Assembly: GCA_965249455.1 (NCBI GenBank)
Contig: OZ252236.1
Location: forward strand, 1,488,001 to 1,552,000
DNA length: 64,000 nt
DNA from: Jiulongibacter sp024742395
Lineage (GTDB): Bacteria; Bacteroidota; Bacteroidia; Cytophagales; Spirosomataceae
Direction of reading: 5' to 3'
A model generated the notes under the pieces. The model had not been told where the DNA came from. It searched no databases and saw nothing but the letters and a program-made list of their open reading frames with translations. Below, piece after piece: positions 24,094-32,729 of the stretch. A program made the translations under genes and the position numbers. Position 1 is the first letter of the stretch, and each line of letters opens with the position of its first letter.

Positions 24094-24861
24094 ATGAAAT
24101 ATTGTAGCGTTTTTGCCCTCTTGTTTATGTTTCTGAGTAGTTGTTTTGCAGTAGAGTCGCCCGAGTCTGCTGCCAAACCTATCAGTCATGAGATATGGGA
24201 TGGCCTTTTGAAAAAGCATGTTAGTTCTGCTGGCTTTGTTGATTACGGCGGTTTTAAGGATGATCAGGCTAAGTTATCCGCCTACTTAAAGCTTGTGTCA
24301 GAAAATGCTCCGGCAAAGGATTGGTCCACTAATGAGAAACTGGCTTATTGGATCAATGCATACAATGCCTTTACTGTTCAGCTCATTTTGGACAATGCCA
24401 AGTCAAACATTAAGAGCATCAAAGATATTGGAAGCTCTATTAAAATTCCTTTTGTTAACACTCCATGGGATGTAAAGTTTATCAAAATTGGGGGAGAGGA
24501 AATGGATTTGAATAACATTGAGCACGGAATAATCAGAAAGCAATTTAATGAACCACGCATTCATTTCGCGTTGGTATGTGCTGCCAAATCTTGTCCACCT
24601 TTAAGGAATGAGGCTTTTGTTGCCTCCAGGCTTTCTGCCCAGCTTGACGATCAAGGAAAGAAGTTCATAAATGATAGTTACAAAAATGAAGTTTCGGCAA
24701 ATTCCATGAATATATCCAAGTTGTTTAATTGGTATGGCGGAGATTTCAAAAAGAGCGATACTATACTAAATTGGATAAATAGATATGCAAATACCAAAGC
24801 GAAACCATCGGCTAAAGTTTCGTATAAAGATTATAACTGGTCTTTAAACGGTAAGCTTTGA
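24094..24861 (+). CDS. secreted DUF547-domain protein
   Basis: A 255-residue protein with a signal peptide whose hydrophobic core is FALLFMFLSSCFAV; a Cys at the end leaves lipoprotein processing possible. The mature part is a DUF547 domain: WDGLLKKHVSSAGFVDYGGF, LAYWINAYNAFTVQLI, then IEHGIIRKQFNEPRIHFALVCAAKSCPPLRNEAF (the Cys-containing family signature) and a C-terminal LFNWYGGDF. The family is common in bacteria and plants and has no settled biochemical role. The TTG five codons upstream was rejected as start. Its terminator overlaps the promoter of the photolyase gene. Confidence 0.85.
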   Translation: MKYCSVFALLFMFLSSCFAVESPESAAKPISHEIWDGLLKKHVSSAGFVDYGGFKDDQAKLSAYLKLVSENAPAKDWSTNEKLAYWINAYNAFTVQLILDNAKSNIKSIKDIGSSIKIPFVNTPWDVKFIKIGGEEMDLNNIEHGIIRKQFNEPRIHFALVCAAKSCPPLRNEAFVASRLSAQLDDQGKKFINDSYKNEVSANSMNISKLFNWYGGDFKKSDTILNWINRYANTKAKPSAKVSYKDYNWSLNGKL

Positions 24862-24866
24862 TAATA

Positions 24867-24900
24867 TTGTTTTTTTCAAAGGAAAGGGATGTTAGCTTTG
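24867..24900 (+). promoter_or_regulatory. promoter of the photolyase gene, inside a terminator
   Basis: TTG (24867-24869) and TAGCTTTG (24893-24900) are 23 bases apart. The -7 box starts at the last base of the ascending arm of the hairpin at 24886-24912 and runs through most of its loop. The start codon is 19 bases downstream. Confidence 0.5.
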
Positions 24901-24919
24901 TGGCAACATCCCTTTTTTT
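24886..24919 (+). terminator. intrinsic terminator after the DUF547 gene
   Basis: GGGATGTT (24886-24893) and AACATCCC (24905-24912) pair perfectly with an 11-base loop, followed by seven T residues that run directly into the ATG of the photolyase gene at 24920. Confidence 0.8.
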
Positions 24920-26323
24920 ATGCGTGATATATTGTTTTGGTTCAGAGATGACCTTCGGTTAGATGATAATGAAGCACTTCTAAGAGCAAGCGATCTGGGA
25001 AGGGTACTTCCTGTGTATATTATTGATCCTGCCTTTTTTAAGAAAACGAAACTGGGTTTCCGAAAAACAGGGGCCTTTCGAGCTAAATTTCTTTTGGAGA
25101 GTTTAAAAGATCTGAAAGTGGGGCTGCAGGCTAAGGGTTCAGATTTAATAGTCAGAATTGGTAAACCAGAAGAGGTGCTTGCTGAAATTGCTCAGCAAAG
25201 AGACGCTCTTTATGTACTTGCTTCTAAAGCCGTTACCCAGGAAGAAACCAGTCAGGAGCATAAACTGTCCTTAGAATTAAAAAGGCTGAATATTGATCTT
25301 GAACTTGTATGGCAGGCTACATTGTATCATGTGAGAGACTTGCCTTTTCAAATCAAGTTTTTACCTGATGTATTTACTGACTTCAGGAAAATAATGGATA
25401 AGCAGGCTACAGTTAGAGACGCTAATCCGGCACCTGATTTTATGCACCCCTTAACGGATATTGAAACCGGCGAAATTCCCAGTCTTGAGGAACTGGGTTT
25501 TGGTAAAGAGGAAATTCCGGGAGAAAACTTTTTTAAAGGTGGAGAAACGGCTGCTCTGGCTCGCTTAAATGAGTTTATATGGGAAACAGAGAATATTAAG
25601 AATTATAAAAACACACGAAACGGCCTGTTAGGGAATAATTTCTCTTCAAAACTGTCACCATGGATAAGTTTAGGCTGTATATCGCCCCGAAGAATTTATT
25701 CAGAGGTGAAGAAATTTGAGGAGCAGGTGGTAAAAAATGAATCTACATATTGGGTTATTTTTGAGCTGATATGGAGAGATTATTTCCATCTGGTAGCTCT
25801 GAAATATGGAGTCAGATTGTTTAAGCGTTGCGGTATACAACATGATTTGGTGAAAAACTGGAGAATGGATAAAACTCAATTTCAACAATGGATGGATGGT
25901 GAGACCGGTATTCCTTTTGTAGATGCCAATATGCGAGAACTTAAAGAGACAGGTTATATGTCTAACCGCGGGCGACAGATAGTAACGAGTTTCTTTACCA
26001 AAGATCTTAAGTTAGAATGGTGGTGGGGGGCTATGTATTTTGAAAGTGTTTTGATAGATTATGATGTGTGCAGTAATTGGGGTAACTGGAATTATTTGGC
26101 CGGTATAGGCAATGATCCACGACCAAACCGATATTTCAATATTACAAAGCAGGGAGAAAAGTATGATCCTGAGGCTGAATATATAAAAAATTGGCTCCCT
26201 GAGTTAAAGAACTTGCCTGCTGAAATCCTTCATAATTTTGATAAATACCATGCAGAGCAAATAAACCAATATGGTGTGGAACTAGGGATAGATTATCCTG
26301 CTCCAATCATTCAAATGCCTTAG
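24920..26323 (+). CDS. DASH-family cryptochrome / photolyase
   Basis: A 467-residue flavoprotein. The N-terminal photolyase domain starts ILFWFRDDLRLDDNEAL, and YVLASKAVTQEETSQE marks the linker-facing helix, as in CRY-DASH proteins. The C-terminal FAD domain has LSPWISLGCISPRRIYSEV, FELIWRDYFHLVALKYG, TGIPFVDANMRELKETGYMSNRGRQIVTSFFTKDL, and the FNITKQGEKYDPEAEYI block near the end. CRY-DASH enzymes repair pyrimidine dimers, mainly in single-stranded DNA, using blue light, with FAD and MTHF. The ATG immediately after the terminator T-run is the only start that keeps the complete N-terminus. Confidence 0.93.
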   Translation: MRDILFWFRDDLRLDDNEALLRASDLGRVLPVYIIDPAFFKKTKLGFRKTGAFRAKFLLESLKDLKVGLQAKGSDLIVRIGKPEEVLAEIAQQRDALYVLASKAVTQEETSQEHKLSLELKRLNIDLELVWQATLYHVRDLPFQIKFLPDVFTDFRKIMDKQATVRDANPAPDFMHPLTDIETGEIPSLEELGFGKEEIPGENFFKGGETAALARLNEFIWETENIKNYKNTRNGLLGNNFSSKLSPWISLGCISPRRIYSEVKKFEEQVVKNESTYWVIFELIWRDYFHLVALKYGVRLFKRCGIQHDLVKNWRMDKTQFQQWMDGETGIPFVDANMRELKETGYMSNRGRQIVTSFFTKDLKLEWWWGAMYFESVLIDYDVCSNWGNWNYLAGIGNDPRPNRYFNITKQGEKYDPEAEYIKNWLPELKNLPAEILHNFDKYHAEQINQYGVELGIDYPAPIIQMP

Positions 26324-26365
26324 ACTACCATTTCTGCGATTTTTAAACCGTACATCAGACTATCA

Positions 26366-26396
26366 TTTGAACTGTCTGGCGGAATTGATACATTTG
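26366..26396 (+). promoter_or_regulatory. promoter of the lemA operon
   Basis: TTTG (26366-26369) and TACATTTG (26389-26396) are spaced by exactly 19 bases, a full match to the phylum consensus. The leader would be about 30 bases. Confidence 0.8.
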
Positions 26397-26429
26397 GATA
26401 CTAAAAATTAACACTAAACTCCTTTAAAA

Positions 26430-27020
26430 ATGAAAAGACTCGGAACTCTCGGTATTGTTGGCTTACTTCTTCTTTTTGGTATGTATGGCTGCAATTCTTA
26501 TAACGGCTTAGTAGAAAAAGATAACAACGTAGAGAAACTTTGGGCTAACGTTCAAACTCAATACCAAAGAAGAGCTGACTTAATAGAGAACCTGGTGAAA
26601 ACAGTACAGGGTGCAGCAGATTTTGAAAGAGGAACATTGACAGATGTAATAGAAGCCAGATCTAAAGCTACTTCAATTCAATTAACGGCAGATGAGTTGA
26701 CTCCTGAAAATATGCAAAAATTTCAGGCCGCTCAAGATCAGTTAAGTGGAGCTTTAAGCAGATTGCTGGTTGCTGTAGAAAGATATCCTGACTTAAAAGC
26801 CAATCAAAATTTCCTGGAACTTCAGGCACAGTTAGAAGGAACTGAAAATAGAATAGCAGTGGCAAGAAACGACTTCAATACAGGAGTAGGAGACTATAAC
26901 CTGGCGGTAAGAACTTTCCCAAGAAATATTATGGCTAATATTTTCGGATTTGACAAGAAAGCCTTCTTTGAAGCCTCAGCTGAAGCACAAAATGCTCCGG
27001 ATGTGAAGTTTGATTTCTAA
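26430..27020 (+). CDS. lemA: LemA family protein
   Basis: A 196-residue protein with an N-terminal hydrophobic segment that can act as a membrane anchor or lipoprotein signal (LLLLFGMYGC, Cys21). A helical LemA domain follows: YNGLVEKDNNVEKLWANVQTQYQRRADLIENLVKTV, then ATSIQLTADELTPENMQKFQAAQ, and VARNDFNTGVGDYNLAVRTFP near the C-terminus. LemA proteins are conserved with TPM-domain proteins and are of uncertain function. It is the first gene of a three-gene operon with its own promoter; the next gene starts six bases after its stop. Confidence 0.93.
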   Translation: MKRLGTLGIVGLLLLFGMYGCNSYNGLVEKDNNVEKLWANVQTQYQRRADLIENLVKTVQGAADFERGTLTDVIEARSKATSIQLTADELTPENMQKFQAAQDQLSGALSRLLVAVERYPDLKANQNFLELQAQLEGTENRIAVARNDFNTGVGDYNLAVRTFPRNIMANIFGFDKKAFFEASAEAQNAPDVKFDF

Positions 27021-27026
27021 ACAAAC

Positions 27027-27461
27027 TTGCATATGTTTTTCTCAGAAGCAGAAAAAGAACAAATAGTAGGTGCAATTAAACGTGCCGAATTAAATACCTC
27101 TGGTGAAATAAAAGTGCATGTTGAGGAGCATTGTCCTTTGGATAACCCATTGGATAGGGCCGCAGAGGTATTTGATTTGCTTTCGCTTGATAATACCGCT
27201 CAGCGTAACGGGGTTCTCTTTTATTTGTCTATTCGAGACAGGCAGTTTGCCATTCTTGGTGATAAGGGGATACACGCAAAAGTAGGGCAGGAGTTGTGGG
27301 AAGAGGAGAAAAAACTTCTTATTGGTTATTTGTCTGCCGGTGAAACGGTCAATGGCCTTTGCCTGGCTATAGAAAAGGCGGGTAAAGCCTTGCAAACTAA
27401 CTTTCCGTATCAATCTGATGATATAAATGAGATTTCAGATGAGATTTCTTTTGGTAAATAA
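27027..27461 (+). CDS. TPM-domain protein
   Basis: A 144-residue protein with no signal peptide that is essentially one TPM domain: FFSEAEKEQIVGAIKRAELNTSGEIKVHVEEHC, NGVLFYLSIRDRQFAILGDKGIHAKVGQELWEE, then a helical end. TPM domains of plants and bacteria are linked to photosystem II or membrane-protein turnover, and acid phosphatase activity has been reported for plant members. The initiation Met could be residue 1 or 3. Four bases separate it from the next gene. Confidence 0.88.
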   Translation: MHMFFSEAEKEQIVGAIKRAELNTSGEIKVHVEEHCPLDNPLDRAAEVFDLLSLDNTAQRNGVLFYLSIRDRQFAILGDKGIHAKVGQELWEEEKKLLIGYLSAGETVNGLCLAIEKAGKALQTNFPYQSDDINEISDEISFGK

Positions 27462-27464
27462 TTA

Positions 27465-28274
27465 ATGATCTATTCAAATTCAAAGAAGGTTTTCTTTCTC
27501 TTAGCATACAAAGTTCGTCTGTTAACGGTTCTCTTTTTGGCTGCTATTAGCAGCTTAGCTCAAGATGTTCCGAAAGCTCCAAGTCCGCAGAGATTGGTCA
27601 ATGACTTTGTGGGGATGCTATCTGTTTCAGAAATAGCCGAGCTTGAAAGTAAGCTTGTGGCGTTTGACGATACTACCTCTAATCAAATTAGCGTAGTAGT
27701 AATAAAAACTGTAGAGCCTTATGATATGAACTCTTATGCAGTAAAACTGGGAAGAGAGTGGGGAATAGGTAAAGAAGGTAAAAACAACGGAATAATTCTT
27801 CTTTGGGCCACAGAAGACCGAAAGGTATATATAGCTACAGGATATGGTTTAGAGGGTGCTTTGCCAGATGCCTATGCCAAAAGAATAGTAGACAGAGTAA
27901 TTATTCCATATTTTAAAAATTCTCAGTTTTACGAAGGTCTCAGCAAGGGTACAGATGCAATTATGCAGTATACCAGTGGCGAGTTTGAAGGCGAACCTGA
28001 TGAACCTGGGGAATTCCCAATATGGGCATTTATTCTTATGGTGGTCGTCATTTATATCATTATCAGATCTATCAGTAAAGGTGGCGGGCATGGACCAGGC
28101 GGTGGCATTGGTGGAGGAAATTCCTCATGGCCTTACCATACTTATACCGGATGGGGCAGACATTCAGGTAACTGGAGTGGCGGCGGTGGCGGCTGGTCTG
28201 GTGGCGGAGGAGGTGGCTTCGGCGGCTTTGGTGGCGGAAGTTTCGGTGGTGGCGGTGCAGGCGGTAGTTATTAA
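27465..28274 (+). CDS. TPM-domain membrane protein with Gly-rich tail (YgcG-like)
   Basis: A 269-residue protein with a signal peptide (hydrophobic LTVLFLAAISSLAQ), an extracytoplasmic TPM domain (PSPQRLVNDFVGMLSVSEIAELES, ISVVVIKTVEPYDMNSYAVKLGREWGIGKEGKNNGIILLWA), a transmembrane helix near residue 185-200, and a tail of Gly/Ser repeats ending GGGGAGGSY. The two TPM genes and lemA form a conserved cassette. The low-complexity tail is usual for the family. The function is unknown. Confidence 0.9.
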   Translation: MIYSNSKKVFFLLAYKVRLLTVLFLAAISSLAQDVPKAPSPQRLVNDFVGMLSVSEIAELESKLVAFDDTTSNQISVVVIKTVEPYDMNSYAVKLGREWGIGKEGKNNGIILLWATEDRKVYIATGYGLEGALPDAYAKRIVDRVIIPYFKNSQFYEGLSKGTDAIMQYTSGEFEGEPDEPGEFPIWAFILMVVVIYIIIRSISKGGGHGPGGGIGGGNSSWPYHTYTGWGRHSGNWSGGGGGWSGGGGGGFGGFGGGSFGGGGAGGSY

Positions 28275-28315
28275 CCTGAGTTAATAACCACCACTCTTTA
28301 CTTGCTTCTAATAAT

Positions 28316-29035
28316 TTAAAGCCATTTCTGTTCTCCAAATACAGGATTCGGCTTGTATTTCAGGCCAAAAGGCTTTATGGTATGCTTTCTAATATGCTCT
28401 ACTGCTTCTTGCACATCATCAGTGATTAAAAACAAATCTTTGTCTTTAGGTGAGATTGTTTTTTCAGAGATCATTAGCTCTACATGATCCATAACGCTTT
28501 GATGAAATTCTGTCCCGAAAACTACGATAGGAAACTCTTTAATTTTTCCGGTTTGAATCAATGTCATTGACTCAAAGAATTCATCAAGTGTACCAAAGCC
28601 ACCCGGGCAGATGACAAATGCATAGGAATATTTAATCAATAGTGTTTTTCTAACAAAGAAATATTTAAGGTCAATCCATTTATCCAGATAAGGGTTAGCG
28701 TACTGCTCATGCGGCAATACGATATTAATTCCTACGGATTTTCCTCCTACCTCTTTGGCACCTCTATTGGCAGCTTCCATGATACCCGGCCCCCCTCCGG
28801 TCATAACTGTGAAACCAAGTTTGGCAATTTCTCCTGAGAGCTCTCTAGCTTTTTGGTAATGCTTGTTGTCTTCTTTAAATCTGGCTGAGCCAAATACTGT
28901 TACGCAAGGTCCGATAAAGTGTAGATTTCTAAAGCCTTTTATAAATTCCGCAAAGACCTCAATTGCCATTTTGAATTCGCTCCATCTTGATCTGGGGCCA
29001 TCTAAAAAGCGGATTTCATTATTCTCTTGACTCAT
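28316..29035 (-). CDS. LOG-family (lysine decarboxylase-like fold) protein
   Basis: A 239-residue Rossmann-fold protein of the LOG/TIGR00730 family. VTVFGSARF, VMTGGGPGIMEAANRGAKEVGGKSVGI, and the PGGFGTLDEFFE motif (nucleotide-binding, phosphoribohydrolase) are all present. Family members cleave cytokinin or nucleoside 5'-monophosphates to base and ribose 5-phosphate; the older label lysine decarboxylase is wrong for this motif. It is transcribed singly, converging with the lemA operon. Confidence 0.9.
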   Translation of the reverse strand: MSQENNEIRFLDGPRSRWSEFKMAIEVFAEFIKGFRNLHFIGPCVTVFGSARFKEDNKHYQKARELSGEIAKLGFTVMTGGGPGIMEAANRGAKEVGGKSVGINIVLPHEQYANPYLDKWIDLKYFFVRKTLLIKYSYAFVICPGGFGTLDEFFESMTLIQTGKIKEFPIVVFGTEFHQSVMDHVELMISEKTISPKDKDLFLITDDVQEAVEHIRKHTIKPFGLKYKPNPVFGEQKWL

Positions 29036-29100
29036 TAATTATTCTGTGGTTTAAATTTTGTACTATCCAATATAACAGATTTTAGCGATTTTAGTTTAGA

Positions 29101-29520
29101 TCATTGCATTTTGAAAACAATGCTTTTGGCTTTGTTAACATTATCTGTATGAGGATAGGGCAGTACCGAAGAAAGCTCCAAAGTATAATCTGTGCCCTCA
29201 TATTCAAAGATGGAAGACTGGCCAATTTCAAATGATTGTTCTTCCTGACACCCAATACAAAGTTTTTGGTCTTCAAATAGTTGCTTTTCTATTTCTATAT
29301 CAAAAGTTACAATCACTTCTCCGGCTCTGATACAATTGGCATTTTCAGGGCATCTACTTTCCTGAACATCCAATGTAGTGATTTGAATATTCTTTTCGTC
29401 AAAGATGAAATTTTTGGATTCATTTTCACCCAATGTGATATCGTCAATCGGAGTTATGGTACTGGTCTGCTCACAGGCATTAAACATGGCGAAAGCAGTT
29501 AAAAAAAGTAATGGCTTCAT
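29101..29520 (-). CDS. lipoprotein of unknown function
   Basis: A 139-residue lipoprotein with signal LLFLTAFAMFNAC (Cys16). The mature part is a beta-rich domain with two conserved-looking Cys pairs (SRCPENANCI and KLCIGCQEEQ), suggesting disulfides. The pattern of ESRCPENANCIRAGEVIVTFDIE is common in small lipoproteins of this phylum. No function is known. It is alone on the minus strand, divergent from the DtxR-type regulator. Confidence 0.75.
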   Translation of the reverse strand: MKPLLFLTAFAMFNACEQTSTITPIDDITLGENESKNFIFDEKNIQITTLDVQESRCPENANCIRAGEVIVTFDIEIEKQLFEDQKLCIGCQEEQSFEIGQSSIFEYEGTDYTLELSSVLPYPHTDNVNKAKSIVFKMQ

Positions 29521-29606
29521 AGTTTTTCATTTAGTACTTTTCATAACGTATAAGCTCTATTCAAAGTATAGGCAAGTCAGTTCTTTACTATCCTGATGAA
29601 TTACCG

Positions 29607-29614
29607 TAGCTTTG
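29607..29614 (+). promoter_or_regulatory. -7 box of the DtxR-type regulator gene
   Basis: TAGCTTTG matches TAnnTTTG exactly. The ATG at 29638 lies 23 bases further, which excludes the ATG at 29596 as the real start. Confidence 0.55.
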
Positions 29615-29637
29615 TTCTTTCATCTAGTATTGTAAGC

Positions 29638-30309
29638 ATGGTCTCTTTTACAGAGGAAAATTATTTAAAGGCTATTTTTCATCTTTCTGAACAGGAAAAT
29701 GGGAAGCTGGTGAGTACAAATGACCTGGCCGAAATTATGCAGACCCGTGCTGCATCAGTTACAGATATGCTCAAGAAGCTTTCTGAGAAAAAGTATATCC
29801 ATTACAAAAAGTATCAAGGAGTAGCTTTGACCGCAGAGGGTAATTCTATTGCTTTAAAAATTATAAGAAAACACAGATTATGGGAGGTTTTTCTAGTTGA
29901 GAAATTAGGGTTTAAATGGGACGAAATTCATGACCTGGCTGAGCAACTAGAACACATTAAATCTCAGAAGTTAACAGACAGATTAGATACATTTTTAGGG
30001 CATCCGGAGTTTGATCCACATGGAGATCCAATCCCGAATGCGGAGGGTGTGATGCCCACGATAAGAGCGGTTAAACTTTCTGAAGTAGAGACAGGTCAAA
30101 ATTTTACTATTATGGGTGTTTCAGAAGATTCCTCTACCTTTCTTCAACATCTCGACAGACTGGGTTTAAAATTGGGATTAGAGCTTAAACTAGCAGATAT
30201 AAGTGATTTTGATCAATCACTAGAATTGGAGTTAGACAATGGCCAATCTATCAGGGTTAGCTCAGAAGTGGCCCGGAATATTCAGGCAAAAGTACGCTCA
30301 GTATCTTAA
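29638..30309 (+). CDS. metal-dependent transcriptional regulator, DtxR/MntR family
   Basis: A 223-residue regulator. It has an N-terminal winged helix (FTEENYLKAIFHLSEQENGKLVSTNDLAEIMQTRAASVTDMLKKLSEKKYIHY), a dimerisation domain with the metal-binding HKLWEVFL-like stretch (RKHRLWEVFLVEKLG, then HDLAEQLEHIKS), and GHPEFDPHGDPIP, which supplies further metal ligands. A C-terminal FeoA/SH3-like domain follows. Such proteins repress Mn or Fe uptake genes when metal is bound. No metal transporter lies next to it. The start at 29638 follows a -7 box. Confidence 0.9.
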   Translation: MVSFTEENYLKAIFHLSEQENGKLVSTNDLAEIMQTRAASVTDMLKKLSEKKYIHYKKYQGVALTAEGNSIALKIIRKHRLWEVFLVEKLGFKWDEIHDLAEQLEHIKSQKLTDRLDTFLGHPEFDPHGDPIPNAEGVMPTIRAVKLSEVETGQNFTIMGVSEDSSTFLQHLDRLGLKLGLELKLADISDFDQSLELELDNGQSIRVSSEVARNIQAKVRSVS

Positions 30310-30346
30310 AAGCTCTTAAAAGTGTGCTTCTCTATTAAATCCACTG

Positions 30347-30354
30347 TAATTTTG
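30347..30354 (+). promoter_or_regulatory. -7 box of the LptF/G-type gene
   Basis: TAATTTTG matches the consensus and ends four bases before the ATG at 30359, so the mRNA would begin at or within a few bases of the start codon. Confidence 0.5.
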
Positions 30355-30358
30355 CCCT

Positions 30359-31438
30359 ATGAAAATTCTTGACAAATACCTGCTGAAGAAATTCCTGACG
30401 ACTTATGTCTTTGCAGTATTTGTAATTGTATTAATCATTCTGGTAATTGACTATGTAGAGAAGAATGATGATTTCATTCAAAAAAATGCACCTACCAAAG
30501 AGATTCTTTTAACCTACTACGCCAATCTTGCTCCTTATTGGGCTAACTATATAAGCCCTTTAATGATCTTTATATCTACCGTTTTTTTTACGGCTAAACT
30601 GGCCTCACATACTGAGATCATAGCTATTTTGACTAACGGTGTAAGCTTTAGAAGACTTATGGTTCCTTATATTATTGGGGCCTCATTGATTGGGCTTTTC
30701 TCCTTCTTGATGGTAGGTTGGGCTTTGCCTAAGGCAAACGCAAAAAGAATTGGTTTTGAGAATAAATATATCAACGAGCAGTTCTTTTTTTCTGACAGAG
30801 ACTTCCATATGGCTGTTGCTCCTGATACCTACATTTATTTCTCTACCTATAATAATCAATCAAATACAGCTTTTGATTTCACCATTGAAAAATTTGAGGA
30901 TAATCAATTGATGGAAAAGCTCTCAGCCAGAAGAGCAATGTGGATAGATAGTTTGGAGAAATGGCGACTCTATGATTATAAAATCAGAGACATTGGGATC
31001 ATGAAAGATAACCTGACCATTTCCAGAACACATATAGACACCACTTTAAGTATGTACCCTACAGATTTTGAAAGTGGACACTCCGTTCAGGAGACCTTTA
31101 CCATTGGTGAATTAAATGATCAGATCGCTCTTTTGAAATCACGGGGATCTGAAGGAATAGAACCTTTTTTAATTGAAAGATATCAGCGTTTTGCTACCCC
31201 ATTTGCTGTCATAATCTTATCAGTCATGGGATTGATAGTCTCTGCTCAGAAACGTCGTGGAGGGGTGGGGCTTCAAATAGCCATTGGCTTCTTATTAGCC
31301 TTTACTTATATTCTCTTCTATATTATGTCAAAAGGTATTGCCGAATCAGGCAATATGTCTCCTTTACTAGCGGTTTGGCTGCCAAACATTGTCTTTGGCT
31401 TTATAGCCTTCATTATGTACTTTACTGTACCGAAATAA
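30359..31438 (+). CDS. LptF/LptG-family permease
   Basis: A 359-residue permease of the YjgP/YjgQ family, the inner-membrane part of the LptB2FG lipopolysaccharide exporter. It begins ILDKYLLKKFLTTYVFAVF, typical for the first helix, with three spans before and three after a large periplasmic domain (about residues 110-270), and ends in a helix after PLLAVWLPNIVFG. Bacteroidota usually encode LptF and LptG separately, so which of the two this is stays open. It is monocistronic here. Confidence 0.88.
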   Translation: MKILDKYLLKKFLTTYVFAVFVIVLIILVIDYVEKNDDFIQKNAPTKEILLTYYANLAPYWANYISPLMIFISTVFFTAKLASHTEIIAILTNGVSFRRLMVPYIIGASLIGLFSFLMVGWALPKANAKRIGFENKYINEQFFFSDRDFHMAVAPDTYIYFSTYNNQSNTAFDFTIEKFEDNQLMEKLSARRAMWIDSLEKWRLYDYKIRDIGIMKDNLTISRTHIDTTLSMYPTDFESGHSVQETFTIGELNDQIALLKSRGSEGIEPFLIERYQRFATPFAVIILSVMGLIVSAQKRRGGVGLQIAIGFLLAFTYILFYIMSKGIAESGNMSPLLAVWLPNIVFGFIAFIMYFTVPK

Positions 31439-31481
31439 GCTTTTCTTTCTCTCTTTCAGAGAACAAAATGAGATTAATCCC

Positions 31482-31489
31482 TATTTTTG
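31482..31489 (+). promoter_or_regulatory. -7 box of argG
   Basis: TATTTTTG fits TAnnTTTG exactly, 28 bases before the argG ATG. No TTG at the expected spacing. Confidence 0.45.
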
Positions 31490-31517
31490 CGGCTCGTTTA
31501 AGGATAAAAGAAAAAAG

Positions 31518-32726
31518 ATGGCAGAAGCTAAAAAAGTAGTATTAGCATACAGTGGTGGTTTGGATACCTCTTTCTGTGTGAAGTATTTAGGAGAAGAAAA
31601 AGGAATGGAGGTTCACTCTGTATTGGTAGATACAGGTGGTTTTTCTGATGAGGAAATTGCTGACATTGAAAAAAAGGCTTTCGAGTTAGGAGTTAAGAGT
31701 CATTACACAGCCCGAGTGGCAGATAAATACTACAATGATTGCATCAAATATCTGGTTTTTGGCAATGTCTTAAAAAACAATACTTATCCACTATCAGTAA
31801 GTGCAGAAAGGATATTTCAGGCAGTGGCGGTAGCAGAATTCGCCAGAAGTATCAATGCGACGGCAATTGCCCACGGTAGTACTGGAGCCGGGAATGATCA
31901 GGTACGTTTTGATATGGCTTTTCGCACTATAGTGCCTGATGCTGAAATAATTACGCCTATTCGCGATATGAAGTTATCAAGAGAGGCTGAAATTGAATTC
32001 CTTAAAAGCAAAGGTGTAGACAGGGAATGGCATAAAGCCGCTTACTCTATAAATCAAGGTTTGTGGGGCACCTCTGTAGGAGGCAAAGAGACGCTAAATT
32101 CCTATGATTCTCTTCCGGAATCTGCTTTTCCTATTCAGAAATCAAAAGATGGGGAAGAGGAAGTCCTTTTGGGTTTTGTCAAAGGTGAATTAAAGGCAGT
32201 TAACGGTGAAGTTTTTGAAAACCCGGTAGAGGCGATCAGGAAATTGCATCTGCTTGCTACACCCTACGGAATTGGACGTGATACGCATGTAGGAGACACT
32301 ATTATTGGTATCAAAGGCCGTGTAGGTTTTGAGGCAGCGGCTCCCCTAATTATTATTAAAGCTCATCATTTGTTAGAGAAACATGTCTTAACCAAATGGC
32401 AACAATATTGGAAACAAAATTTGGCAGAATGGTACGGAATGCAGCTTCACGAAGGTCATTTCAATGATCCGGTGATGAGAGATATGGAGAAATTCTTTTC
32501 TTCTACTCAAAATCATGTAACTGGAGATGTCCGTGTGAAATTATCATCCTATAGATTTGACCTGCTAGGAATTAAATCAGATTATGATTTAATGTCAGAT
32601 GTTTTTGGTAGCTACGGAGAAATGAACAATGCCTGGAGCGGTGACGATGTTAGAGGTTTCTCCAAGATTGCATCAAATCAGGTAGTTATTTACGAAAAGG
32701 TCAAAGAAATTGCCGAAAGCAAATAA
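31518..32726 (+). CDS. argG: argininosuccinate synthase
   Basis: ArgG joins citrulline and aspartate with ATP in arginine synthesis. The 402-residue protein has the N-type ATP pyrophosphatase P-loop VVLAYSGGLDTSFCV at about residues 7-21, HGSTGAGNDQVRFD (ATP and citrulline contacts), DREWHKAAYSINQGLWGTSVGG, and PYGIGRDTHVGDTIIGIKGRVGFEA. The length matches the family. It is alone, without other arg genes, and ends four bases from a convergent dipeptidase gene. Confidence 0.96.
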   Translation: MAEAKKVVLAYSGGLDTSFCVKYLGEEKGMEVHSVLVDTGGFSDEEIADIEKKAFELGVKSHYTARVADKYYNDCIKYLVFGNVLKNNTYPLSVSAERIFQAVAVAEFARSINATAIAHGSTGAGNDQVRFDMAFRTIVPDAEIITPIRDMKLSREAEIEFLKSKGVDREWHKAAYSINQGLWGTSVGGKETLNSYDSLPESAFPIQKSKDGEEEVLLGFVKGELKAVNGEVFENPVEAIRKLHLLATPYGIGRDTHVGDTIIGIKGRVGFEAAAPLIIIKAHHLLEKHVLTKWQQYWKQNLAEWYGMQLHEGHFNDPVMRDMEKFFSSTQNHVTGDVRVKLSSYRFDLLGIKSDYDLMSDVFGSYGEMNNAWSGDDVRGFSKIASNQVVIYEKVKEIAESK

Positions 32727-32729
32727 GAT

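Noticed and set aside
28072..28338. Frames opposite the Gly-rich tail of the TPM-domain protein
   Set aside because: They are shadows of the GGC/GGT-rich coding repeat on the other strand, giving Arg/His-rich nonsense.
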